From Eggerthella sp. (GTDB lineage Bacteria; Actinomycetota; Coriobacteriia; Coriobacteriales; Eggerthellaceae), in the NCBI GenBank assembly GCA_030540085.1, contig JAUNWY010000001.1, positions 151,480 to 215,479 on the forward strand: a DNA stretch of 64,000 nucleotides, in the 5' to 3' direction. Position numbers and translations under genes: made by a program. Under the pieces are notes generated by a model. The model worked only from the letters and a program-made list of their open reading frames with translations. It had not been told where the DNA came from and did not search any database. Position 1 is the first letter of the stretch, and every line of letters begins with the position of its first letter. This document shows, piece after piece, positions 8,599-16,335 of this stretch.

Positions 8599-9834
8599 CT
8601 AGTAGCGGCTGTCGAAGATGCGCTGGGTCTTTTTCTCGGAACGAGGGAGCTCGCCGATAGGCACGCCCTTGGCATCGGGGGTGCAGCCGATCTTCGCCTT
8701 GAAGATGAGCGCCAGCTCTTCTTCGCAGCGCTGCAGAGCTTCGCCTTCAAGCGAGGTTTCGAACAGCACCGTAAGCACGTCGCGGCCCATGATGTGCTCG
8801 ATCATTACTTGATACTCAGAAGACGTACCCGAGGTTGCGGCGATGACCTCTTCCACCTGAGCGGGGAACATATTAACGCCCTTGACCTTGAACATATCAT
8901 CGGTGCGGCCTACCAGCGTATCGATGCGGGGATGCTTCATGCCGCAAGCGCAATCGCCCGGAATGATGCGGGTAAGGTCGTGAGTGCGATAGCGGATAAG
9001 CGGAGCGCCTTCCTTGCGCAGAGTGGTAAGAACCAGCTCGCCAACCTCGCCATCGGGCACGGGCTCGCCTGTTTTCGGGTTAACGACCTCGGCATACACG
9101 TAATCGCTCCACAGATGCATGCCATCGTGCTCATGGCAGGAAATGCCAATGCCCGGGCCGTAGATTTCAGTAAGACCGTAGATGTCGAAGATCTCGATGC
9201 CCAGCTCGGTTTCAATGCGATGGCGCATCTTTTCGCTCCAGCGCTCGGAACCGATAACGCCCTTCCTCAAAGCAAGCTTGTCGCGAATGCCGCGCTCGGC
9301 AATTGCCTCGGCAAGGAGCAAAGCATAGGAGGAAGTGGCGCACAGAACAGTAGACTGCATATCTTCCATCATACGCAGCTGCTTTTCGGTGTTGCCCGGA
9401 CCCAGCGGCACGGCCATAGCGCCCAGCTTTTCGGCACCAAGCTGGAAGCCGATGCCAGCCGTCCACAAACCGTAGCCCGGCGTAATGTGAATGCGGTCTT
9501 TGTTGGTGATGCCCACCGTTTCATAACAACGCGCAAACATCGTGGCCCAGTCGTCAACGTCCTTCTGGGTATAGGGAATTACTACCGGAATGCCCGTGGT
9601 GCCAGAAGAAGAATGGATGCGAACGATCTTCTCCTCGGGCACGGCGGCCAATCCCAATGGATAGACCTCTCGCAAGTCCGCCTTTTCGGAGAAAGGCAGC
9701 TTCTCGAAATCTTCCTGGGTCTGAACGTCAGAAAGATCGATGCCCTCGAACTTCTTCGCATAGAAGGGCGAACGCTCCTTCAGCGTCTTGAACTGCTCCT
9801 TGATGAGGGAGAACTGCTCGTCGGTCAATTCCAT
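8599..9834 (-). CDS. paaK: Phenylacetate-CoA ligase family protein (PaaK-like)
   Basis: An adenylate-forming ligase that joins arylacetates to CoA using ATP (or may run in reverse to make ATP). The start is the ATG at 9834 behind GGAAAGG, giving 411 residues; the open frame reaches 9888. Visible motifs are the P-loop-like RIHSSSGTTGIPVVIPYT, ATSSYALLLAEA, YGLTEIYGPGIG and the C-terminal hinge LVGRTDDMFKVKGVNMFP. It follows iorB and iorA on the same strand, the usual partnership in anaerobes that oxidise aromatic amino acids through arylpyruvates. Phenylacetate, hydroxyphenylacetate and indoleacetate are all possible substrates. Confidence 0.9.
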   Translation of the reverse strand: MELTDEQFSLIKEQFKTLKERSPFYAKKFEGIDLSDVQTQEDFEKLPFSEKADLREVYPLGLAAVPEEKIVRIHSSSGTTGIPVVIPYTQKDVDDWATMFARCYETVGITNKDRIHITPGYGLWTAGIGFQLGAEKLGAMAVPLGPGNTEKQLRMMEDMQSTVLCATSSYALLLAEAIAERGIRDKLALRKGVIGSERWSEKMRHRIETELGIEIFDIYGLTEIYGPGIGISCHEHDGMHLWSDYVYAEVVNPKTGEPVPDGEVGELVLTTLRKEGAPLIRYRTHDLTRIIPGDCACGMKHPRIDTLVGRTDDMFKVKGVNMFPAQVEEVIAATSGTSSEYQVMIEHIMGRDVLTVLFETSLEGEALQRCEEELALIFKAKIGCTPDAKGVPIGELPRSEKKTQRIFDSRY

Positions 9835-9882
9835 GGGTCTGCCTTTCCGTGTAGCAGGTTGCCTTGTTACGCTGAAAACAAA

Positions 9883-9914
9883 CCGCAAATAGGGGGGGGT
9901 AAACCCCCTTGCGG
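9883..9914. other. Large hairpin in the iorB-paaK gap
   Basis: CCGCAA (9883-9888) pairs with TTGCGG (9909-9914), and inside it a run of eight G (9892-9899) faces five C (9904-9908). There is no T-run after it on either strand, so it is not a classical terminator. It lies between the iorB repeat array and the paaK ribosome site and may be an attenuator or mRNA-processing element. Confidence 0.5.
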
Positions 9915-9983
9915 CTTCTAACCAAATTACAGATGATGCGTTTCACTCTACCACGATAAAGAGAAACGCATCGGAATAATCGA

Positions 9984-10193
9984 GCTACGCGCCCAAACCT
10001 AGGCTGACGGCACGGGACCTGCTGGGCTACGCACCCAGCCAAGCTGACGGCGCGGAAACCAATCGGGCTAGGCGCCCTCGACCAAGCTGACAGCGCAAGT
10101 ACCAATCGAGCCACGCGCTCCTAGCCAAGCTGATGGTGCGGGGCCTACTGGGCTAGGCGCCCTCAACCAAGCTGACGGCACGAAGGTTCATCT
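9984..10193. repeat. Five-copy ~42 bp tandem array repeating the 3' end of iorB
   Basis: Copies begin at 9984, 10026, 10067, 10110 and 10152 (spacing 42, 41, 43, 42). The last copy is the real 3' end of iorB, coding AVSLVEGA then stop. The other four lie beyond the stop and still read, on the minus strand, as variants of that tail: CAVSLVEGA-stop at 10067, RAVSLGLGA-stop at 9984, and RAVSL- and RTISL-type versions at 10026 and 10110. The copies have diverged from one another. A sister array follows the HAD phosphatase gene at 14975. Confidence 0.85.
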
Positions 10194-10764
10194 CGACAAA
10201 GCGTTCCTTCACGCAAGCGGGAACAACGGCGCGCATATCGTCGAGCGTCAGCACGCCGCGAAGGGCACTTTGGCTTTCGGGTGCGTTTACCGCCTTAAGG
10301 GCGCTTGCCAGCATGATGATGTTCAGCGCCTTACGGGAACCCAACGCATCGCACAGGGCAACATCATCCACCACAACCACGTGAGCGCCCGATGCCTGCA
10401 AAGCCTCGATCATCTTGGCAGGATCGTACGAAGGCGATTTGAAATCGCCCACCGTAGGGGCAACGCCCGAACGAGCAACCACCATCACGCCCGAAGGCTT
10501 CAGCAAATAAAGGGCACGAAGACCCTCGCCAGGTTCAAGTGCGATGATCACATCGTCAGACGCATCGCCGGGCAACGGAGAAAACACCTCTTCGCCGTTG
10601 TTGCCCATGCGCACGTGGCTCATGACGTCGCCGCCGCGCTGCGCCATGCCCGTGGTTTCAGCCGTGCGCACCTGCCAGCCCTTCGAACGGGCGGCTTCGG
10701 CCAAGATCTTCGCAGCAAGTACGCTACCCTGCCCGCCGATGCCGGCAAGAGAAACATTGATCAT
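10153..10764 (-). CDS. iorB: Indolepyruvate ferredoxin oxidoreductase, beta subunit
   Basis: Gamma-type (POR/KOR) subunit that pairs with IorA to oxidise arylpyruvates to arylacetyl-CoA with ferredoxin. The start is the ATG at 10764 (MINVSLAGIGGQGSVLAAK), giving 203 residues and the family's signature GIGGQGSV at the N-terminus; a longer frame to 10935 would overlap iorA's ferredoxin domain. TTGMAQRGGDVMSHVRMG is the second conserved block. The ATG overlaps the iorA stop by four bases. Its last codons are repeated in the array downstream. Confidence 0.94.
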   Translation of the reverse strand: MINVSLAGIGGQGSVLAAKILAEAARSKGWQVRTAETTGMAQRGGDVMSHVRMGNNGEEVFSPLPGDASDDVIIALEPGEGLRALYLLKPSGVMVVARSGVAPTVGDFKSPSYDPAKMIEALQASGAHVVVVDDVALCDALGSRKALNIIMLASALKAVNAPESQSALRGVLTLDDMRAVVPACVKERFVEMNLRAVSLVEGA

Positions 10765-12779
10765 CGCGCACTCCCTTCGTTCCCGTCGCACTCTAGGGCG
10801 CCATCTTCGCACAAGTACGTGCACAAACCGCAGCCGTTGCACAGCGAAGCATCGACAACGGGGCGGCGATTCTCGGCATCCCACGAAAGCGCGGGACATC
10901 CGATTTTCAGCACGCACTTGCCGCAGCCCGTGCACGCCTCTTCGCAGTAGCGAACAGGAGCACCGGGCTTGATCAGCTTCACGCAGGGCGATTCGAAGAT
11001 GATGGCCGAAGGGCCATCGTAGTAAATTGCCTCGCGGGCCGCCTCGCGCGCTTCATCCAAGCACAGCGGATTGGCGTGCGTGATAACCTTCACGCCTAAT
11101 GCGCGCAGCACCGCTTCGATGGAAATAGGCTCGGACTTGGGGCCCATCAAAGTAACGCCCGTACCCGGATGAGGCTGGGATCCGGTCATCGCCGTGGTGG
11201 CATTGTCCAGTACGCATACCGTGATGTCGTGCTGGTTGTACACCGCATTGGCAATACCCGTCATGCCGCTGGCGAAGAAGGTGGAATCGCCTACGAACGA
11301 GAGGGCCTTCTTACCAGGCTCTACCACGCTAAAGCCCTGCGCCACCGTAATGCCCGCGCCCATGCACAGGCACGTGTCTACAGCGTTCAAGGGCTTCGCA
11401 TTGCCCAGCGTATAGCAGCCGATGTCGCCGCAGAAAATGCCATCGCTTGGCTTCCTCAGCGCGGACTTCACCGCGTAGAATGCACCACGATGCGGGCAGC
11501 CCGGGCACAACAGCGGAGGGCGGGCGGGCGACTGGATCTGAGCCGCTTCTTCGCCAGCGCTTGCAGCGGTGGCAGCTTCAGCGCCGAACACTTTGCGGGG
11601 CTCGGACAGCTGCACACCGAAGAATGCACGTAGCTGAGCAGCAATGGCGTCTACCGTGTTTTCGCCGCGGTCGGTGGTTTCGCCCGTCAGCTTGCCATGC
11701 ACGCGATAGCCGACATGCGCGCGCCCTGCCGTTTTCAGCATTTCGTCTTCCAGAACATGATCCAGCTCTTCGAACACGATCACGTCGCTTAAGCCCTCGG
11801 CAAAGCGCACAGCACGCTTCTGAGGGAACGGATACGGCGTGCCGACCTGCATAATGCGATACGCGGGAAGCGCTTCCACCGTCCTGCCGTAAGCGGGGCC
11901 ACCCATGGTGCAGTAACCGCCTTCGCACTGCGGTGGAAGAACCGGCGCTGCAGGGGCACCTTGCGCCCACACAAGCTTGCCCGTCTGGACTTCCTCTTCC
12001 AACAAGCGCAATGCCTCACGCGTATAGGCATACGAAATGCCGCCGGCAACAATGCCGAACTGAGCATTTTCGCCCTCGGCGAATATGGGATTGAATGCGT
12101 CGAACTCGCTCTCGGAAAAATCGTTTGCGATGGAAACCAGACGTTCGTTGATTTCCTTGTGCGCGGCGTAGGAGCGCTTCGGGAAAATAACCCAACGCGA
12201 ATCGCGCTTGAAGCCTTCGGGCGTGCGCGCCTGCGTATGCTCGGCCACCTCGAAATAAGTGGAGGCATGGCATACGCGCGTAGTGGGGCGCATCAGCACG
12301 GGGGTCTGATATTTCTCGGACAGGTCGTAGGCGGCGCCCATCATCTGGCATCCCTGCTCAGGTGTTGCCGGGTCGAACACCGGCACCTTGGCGAAGGCCG
12401 CAAAACGACGCGTATCCTGCTCGGTCTGGGAGGAAATGGGGCCCGGATCGTCGGCCACGTACAGAACGGTGCCGCCTTTCACGCCCACATAGTTCAACGA
12501 CATCAGGGCATCGCTGGCAACGTTTAAACCCACTTGCTTGCAGGTGTACAGCGTGCGTGCGCCAGAATAGGCCGCACCTGCCAGCAGCTCCAATGCCGCC
12601 TTTTCGTTCGTGGACCACTCAACATGAACACCTTCGGCACGACCGGCGGCGTGCTCTTTAGCCACCGTTTCGATAACCTCGGAAGAAGGCGTACCTGGGT
12701 ATCCAGCACACACACGCACGCCCGCCTCGAGGGCAGCATGGGCGAATGCTTCGTTGCCCGTCAAAAATTCTTTTGCCAT
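10761..12779 (-). CDS. iorA: Indolepyruvate ferredoxin oxidoreductase, alpha subunit
   Basis: Catalytic thiamine-pyrophosphate subunit, 672 residues. The N-terminal pyruvate-ferredoxin-type domain begins LTGNEAFAHAALEAGVRVCAGYPGTPSSEV-like and continues with GARTLYTCKQVGLNVASD. The central part has LCPGCPHRGAFYAV and the TPP-binding region GDIGCYTLGNAKPLNAVDT ... SFVGDSTFFASGMTGIANA. The C-terminus carries a two-cluster ferredoxin domain, CTGCGKCVLKIGC and CNGCGLCTYLCEDGALEC. It acts in the cytoplasm with ferredoxin as acceptor. The gene is 14 bases downstream of purE and overlaps iorB, so purE-iorA-iorB-paaK may be co-transcribed. Confidence 0.96.
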   Translation of the reverse strand: MAKEFLTGNEAFAHAALEAGVRVCAGYPGTPSSEVIETVAKEHAAGRAEGVHVEWSTNEKAALELLAGAAYSGARTLYTCKQVGLNVASDALMSLNYVGVKGGTVLYVADDPGPISSQTEQDTRRFAAFAKVPVFDPATPEQGCQMMGAAYDLSEKYQTPVLMRPTTRVCHASTYFEVAEHTQARTPEGFKRDSRWVIFPKRSYAAHKEINERLVSIANDFSESEFDAFNPIFAEGENAQFGIVAGGISYAYTREALRLLEEEVQTGKLVWAQGAPAAPVLPPQCEGGYCTMGGPAYGRTVEALPAYRIMQVGTPYPFPQKRAVRFAEGLSDVIVFEELDHVLEDEMLKTAGRAHVGYRVHGKLTGETTDRGENTVDAIAAQLRAFFGVQLSEPRKVFGAEAATAASAGEEAAQIQSPARPPLLCPGCPHRGAFYAVKSALRKPSDGIFCGDIGCYTLGNAKPLNAVDTCLCMGAGITVAQGFSVVEPGKKALSFVGDSTFFASGMTGIANAVYNQHDITVCVLDNATTAMTGSQPHPGTGVTLMGPKSEPISIEAVLRALGVKVITHANPLCLDEAREAAREAIYYDGPSAIIFESPCVKLIKPGAPVRYCEEACTGCGKCVLKIGCPALSWDAENRRPVVDASLCNGCGLCTYLCEDGALECDGNEGSAR

Positions 12780-12793
12780 TAAGCTGTATCCTT

Positions 12794-13267
12794 TTACGCC
12801 TCGGCCATATCGGCTTTGAGCTTTTCGATCTTGGCGCGTGCCTCATCGTTGCCGGTGCCGAGCATCTGAACAGCCAGGATGCCCGCATTCTTTGCGCCAT
12901 TGATGGCAACCGTCGCAACGGGCACGCCGCTGGGCATCTGAACCATGGAAAGCAGCGAATCCAAGCCGCCCAAATCGCTGGTCTTCATAGGAACGGCGAT
13001 AACAGGGAGCGGCGTATAGGCGGCAACAACACCGCCGAGGTGAGCGGCCTTGCCAGCAGCAGCGATGATGACGCGAATACCGCGATCTACTGCAGAAGAT
13101 GCCCATTCGTGCACCTCTGCGGGCTTGCGGTGGGCGCTTGCCACCTTAACCTCGTAGGGAACGTCCAGTTCCTCAAGCTGCTTCATGCACGCTTCCATCG
13201 TAGGCATGTCGGACTCGGATCCCATGATGATTCCCACTACGGGCTTGTCGCCAAAAATAGAGCTCAT
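12794..13267 (-). CDS. purE: N5-carboxyaminoimidazole ribonucleotide mutase
   Basis: Class I PurE, moving the carboxyl of N5-CAIR to give CAIR in purine synthesis. At 157 residues it has normal length, and it keeps the conserved [43 protein letters not shown] and [15 protein letters not shown] blocks. No purK lies nearby; purC is some 49 kb away in this window. It heads a run that continues with iorA, an unrelated pathway, so the shared transcript is probably positional rather than functional. Confidence 0.96.
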   Translation of the reverse strand: MSSIFGDKPVVGIIMGSESDMPTMEACMKQLEELDVPYEVKVASAHRKPAEVHEWASSAVDRGIRVIIAAAGKAAHLGGVVAAYTPLPVIAVPMKTSDLGGLDSLLSMVQMPSGVPVATVAINGAKNAGILAVQMLGTGNDEARAKIEKLKADMAEA

Positions 13268-14160
13268 TGCTTGTCCTTAGAAACGGAGTTTTCTTGTATG
13301 GGCAATTGTATCACCGCACTATTTCGCGGGAATTGCGGGAACCGCGCCCGGAGCCCGCGCGGAGGGCCCTGGGCGCGAGTAGCGGCGGGGCGGCGGGAGG
13401 CGGGTGTGCGCGGGAAGCGCCCGATCGGCAGCCCACCCCCGACCGCGATGGGCGATGTGACGGGTGGCATGGTGAGCACGGCGGGCGCGACGTGAAGGGA
13501 GGCGGCGATGAATGCGGCCGTGAGTAACGACAGCGTTGGGGTGCGGCGCGGACGTGCGAATGGCAGCGATAGGTGGCGGACCCCGGGCGCGAGTAGCGGA
13601 GGGACAGGCGAGGTGGCAGGAGCCCGCGCATGCGGCAAGCGGACCAGGCCCGGGCCGCAGGGCACAAAGCCCGTTCGGCCAGTTCGCGGGCCCGCGGCCC
13701 GCGAACCGCCGCCGCGAAAGTCCGGACAGCTCTGGCAGCATCTTCGCGCCATGCATGATTTCCGGGCCCTCGACGCGAAAAGGGGGCCTTGATGGCAAGA
13801 TTCGCGCGCCATGCATCCCGAATCGCCCGATTGCGCCCGGAAATGGACGCATAAGGCGAGGATCTTGCCATCTTGATCTCGAGAAGCATGCATTTCGCGC
13901 AGATATTGCCAGAGAGGGGGCTTTTTCGCGCACTCAGCGAGAAAGGAATGCATGCGGCGCGATTCTTGCCAGCCAGGGTCCCGTTACCGCAGCAACGCGA
14001 GGGACGGGGACGCGGGCGGCGTGCAGTGGGCGCGATACGGACGGGGACGCGGACGGGGCGCGATGGGCGCGATGCGGACGGGGCGCGCGGCGCGGTGGGA
14101 GCGATGCGCGTGGTCGCGGAACCGGGACGCGACTGGCGCGGGGCGGCGACGCGGGCAGAA
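13268..14160. other. Gene-free, extremely GC-rich 0.9 kb region
   Basis: Open frames are present on both strands but all are Arg/Pro/Ala-rich, overlap one another, lack good ribosome sites and resemble no family, as expected of GC-rich non-coding DNA. GCGCGAGTAGCGG occurs near 13374 and again near 13590, 216 bases apart, in similar settings. Between about 14010 and 14100 are short tandem units of the type GCGGACGGGGCGCGATG. The centre holds repeat cluster A. Function unknown. Confidence 0.6.
13733..13971. repeat. Repeat cluster A: five copies of a 24-base core, two plus then three minus
   Basis: The core begins TGGCAAGAT and ends GCGC-N3-4-ATGCAT. Plus-strand copies start at 13733 and 13793 (60 apart). 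Minus-strand copies start at 13971, 13911 and 13870 (60 and 41 apart, reading leftward). The two groups face each other. GGGGGCC-type purine runs lie between several copies. All five, and the five of cluster B at 25309, align over 24 bases without gaps. Confidence 0.8.
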
Positions 14161-14553
14161 CTATTCGCCCAAATGCGCAAGCATTACCGCAACGCGCTCC
14201 TTCAGCGCTTCGATGAGCTGCTGATTCACTTCGAGCATCCTCTGCAAATCGGCAGGAGAGGCATTTTCCACGTGATAACCCATGCTGGCGGAGCAGGGCA
14301 TGGCGAACTCCGTTGCCAAAGCGGCGGCAATATCGTGGGCGGGAATTTCGTCCCTGTGGCAGGGAACGGCAAGCAAGCTAACCGTTGCCGTACGCCCTGG
14401 CTCTGGGCGCGGGATGGCCTGAGCCGTAGCGCCCACGTGGGCGAAAGCAGGCGTGCAAGCATACACCACGATGCCGCGCGGGGTTACCGTGACCACGGCT
14501 TCAAGGGCGAACACCCCTTCGCCCGCGCAAACCGTATCTGTACAAAACGCCAT
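14161..14553 (-). CDS. LpdD-like protein (possible prenylated-flavin chaperone domain)
   Basis: A 130-residue cytoplasmic protein. The pattern (VTPRGIVVYACTP, then HVGATAQAIPRPEPGRTATVS, LAVPCHRDEIPAHDIA, then GYHVENASPADLQRML) resembles from memory the LpdD subunit that accompanies UbiD-type decarboxylases and helps load prenylated FMN. No UbiD or UbiX gene is visible in the window, so the partner would be elsewhere. RBS GGAAAGGGG is well placed. The gene is isolated, with GC-rich non-coding DNA on one side and a 582-base gap on the other. The family assignment is moderately secure. Confidence 0.6.
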   Translation of the reverse strand: MAFCTDTVCAGEGVFALEAVVTVTPRGIVVYACTPAFAHVGATAQAIPRPEPGRTATVSLLAVPCHRDEIPAHDIAAALATEFAMPCSASMGYHVENASPADLQRMLEVNQQLIEALKERVAVMLAHLGE

Positions 14554-14940
14554 AGCAATCCCCTTTCCACGTGGTCAAAGCACCACCTGATCGTCTGCTC
14601 GGGGCAGACGCCCCGAGCTTCCCTGCGTGCGGCCTAATGCGCGCTCCGTGCACGCGTCTCTGGTATGAGCGAGCCCCTGCGTGCGGTTCGATGCAACATG
14701 GGACACGAAGGCGTACTTCGGCTTGGGGGGCAAGCCCCACCTGGAGCCCGAAGGCCAATTCGCCACCTGCGCAGAAAGACAGGCGTCGCAAGCTTCCATT
14801 CCACCCCAGCACTACACGAAAGACGAAAGTCTTCCGCGAACATAGACCCCTTGCGCTCAGCCTTAGCTAGCCTCGCGCTGATCAAGATCGGTGCGAAAGA
14901 ATGGCGGTGCTGCATGCGGACTTAGCGCCACGATACAACA
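14554..14940. other. Gap upstream of the LpdD-like gene
   Basis: I see no gene, RNA or repeat here. Short frames on both strands lack ribosome sites and family resemblance. It should contain the promoter of the minus-strand LpdD-like gene, but no strong -35/-10 pair stands out. Confidence 0.4.
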
Positions 14941-14970
14941 AAAGCCGGGAGAGACAGCTCTCCCGGCTTT
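14941..14970 (-). terminator. Terminator of the HAD phosphatase gene
   Basis: A perfect 12-base stem, AAAGCCGGGAGA / TCTCCCGGCTTT, with a 6-base loop; the minus strand continues TTTTGTTG. It lies beyond the repeat array that follows the gene, so the array is transcribed. Confidence 0.88.
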
Positions 14971-14974
14971 CACT

Positions 14975-15175
14975 TTAATGGATTGTGGCGAATTCGACCG
15001 CGCGCGACTGGCCCGTTAATGAAATACGGCGAACTCGACCGCGCCGACCAACCTATTAATGGGCTACAGCAGGCTCAGCCGCACCGACCAATCTGTTGGT
15101 GGGTTAAAGCAAGCCCAACCACGCCGATCAGATCTTTAATGGATTGCGGCGAACTCGACCGCGCCGACCAGCTCT
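14975..15175. repeat. Five-copy ~40 bp tandem array repeating the 3' end of the HAD gene
   Basis: Copies begin at 14975, 15016, 15056, 15096 and 15136 (spacing 41, 40, 40, 40). The copy at 15136 is the real end of the phosphatase gene (GAVEFAAIH then stop). Read on the minus strand, the echoes give AVEFATIH-stop, GAVEFAVFH-stop, GAAEPAVAH-stop and GVVGLALTHQ. The whole array sits between the stop codon and the terminator. Confidence 0.87.
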
Positions 15176-15834
15176 TCGGGACTGGCGATAAGCACGCTGG
15201 GCATCTGTTCGAGCAATATGTCGCGCCCAAAGAATTTGCCCCAGGTTACGCCCACGCTTGGCATATTTGCGGCATGAGCGGCCTGCAGATCGTAGGGGCT
15301 GTCGCCCACATATACACATCTATCAGGCGAAACGCCAAGTTTCTTTGCCGCTGTCAGCAACGGATCGGGGTCGGGCTTGTGGGCAGTGCTGTCTTCGGCG
15401 CCATTCACGCAGGCAAACGCATCGAACAGCCCGTGAGCCTTCAGGCTCTTCGTGGCCAAGACAGCGCGCTTCGACGTAACCACACCAACCGTGAAGCCCG
15501 CATTCTTCAAAGAGGCAATCGCCTCGGGTATGCCCGGGAACGGGAAAGATTTTTCGTCCAGGTCTCGCTCGTTGTATTCGCGATAGACGCGCGTCAGTTC
15601 GTCGGCAACCTCAGGGCAGCAACCCTGTTCGGCGGCAAACACTTGCATCTGAGTTACCAGGGGCTGCCCAACCATGGAAACAAGCTTGCTATCGGGCAGC
15701 GCTTCCCCGAACACCGTCTTGGTGGCGTAGCGCATGCTTTCCAGGATGGGAGCATAGGTGTCGAGCACCGTGCCGTCCAAATCGAACAGCGCCACATCGC
15801 GCTTGGGATTCAGGGAAATAAAGGTATCGGACAT
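15136..15834 (-). CDS. HAD-superfamily phosphatase, phosphoglycolate phosphatase-like
   Basis: A 232-residue cytoplasmic hydrolase. HAD motif I is VALFDLDGTVLDTYAP near the N-terminus; motif II is in GVVTSKRAVL (Thr/Ser); motif III Lys lies in the SLKAHGLFDAF/KPDPDPLL region and motif IV in CVYVGDSPYDLQAAHAAN. The four-helix cap between motifs I and II makes it subfamily IA, the group with Gph and PpaX. The substrate could be phosphoglycolate, pyrophosphate or a sugar phosphate. It stands alone with its own terminator. Confidence 0.9.
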   Translation of the reverse strand: MSDTFISLNPKRDVALFDLDGTVLDTYAPILESMRYATKTVFGEALPDSKLVSMVGQPLVTQMQVFAAEQGCCPEVADELTRVYREYNERDLDEKSFPFPGIPEAIASLKNAGFTVGVVTSKRAVLATKSLKAHGLFDAFACVNGAEDSTAHKPDPDPLLTAAKKLGVSPDRCVYVGDSPYDLQAAHAANMPSVGVTWGKFFGRDILLEQMPSVLIASPEELVGAVEFAAIH

Positions 15835-16335
15835 GACGAATTATCTTCTTTCAAAAATGGTCTGCATTCAGAGGCAAGACTGCACATTACCATTCACGAA
15901 CCCATGAGTAAAACGGCAAAGCGGGCATTACACACTTCGCGCTGCCGAAGGGACGTTTCCGCGAGAGTGCCGCCCGTACCAACCGGGCTTATCCCGTTGT
16001 CAGCAGCGGCCTGGCGTTTCCACGAGAGGGCGCCCATCTCCGCGCTCGGCAGAAACCGAGAAAATAGGCAACGGCGAACGTCGGCAAAACCGATAAAACA
16101 AAAGAAGGGCCGGCTTGATGCCGACCCAACCAACTAGTTGAAGCATATGGTACCGCTCACGGGGAGCACGCAAAGCCGCATGCGACGGGGAGTACGCAAC
16201 ACCGTACTGCGATGATGGGCCGTAGTGCCACCGCCCTACGGGGGGGCGAACGCAACGCTGTACTGCAACGGGCCGTAGCCTGTAATTGGTACCGCCCCGA
16301 GCGGAGCACGCCCTTCGACCAAACGCAAAGAGCAA
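15835..16335. repeat. Gap with terminator and degenerate repeats after the LytTR gene
   Basis: No gene recognised. At 16107-16127 the hairpin GGGCCGGC / GCCGACCC (one mismatch) is followed on the minus strand by TTCTTTTGTTTT, a likely terminator for the LytTR gene. Between it and that gene's stop are imperfect repeats: GTACGCAACACCGTACTGC at 16192 and GAACGCAACGCTGTACTGC at 16248, each followed by a GGGCCGTAG-type phrase, and GGTACCGC...GGAGCACGC at 16149 and 16288. This again places repeats between stop codon and terminator. Confidence 0.6.

Noticed and set aside
9984..10193. CRISPR or integron attC array at the iorB end
   Set aside because: Units are contiguous degenerate copies of coding sequence without unique spacers or core sites; an integrase gene is absent.
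13733..13971. CRISPR array
   Set aside because: Regular spacing suggested it, but cores are imperfect, occur on both strands, spacing alternates between 60 and 41, and no cas gene is present.
13264..14216. Several open frames of 150-290 codons on both strands in the GC-rich block
   Set aside because: They overlap each other in different frames, are Arg/Pro/Ala-rich, lack ribosome sites and family features, and arise from scarcity of stops in GC-rich DNA.
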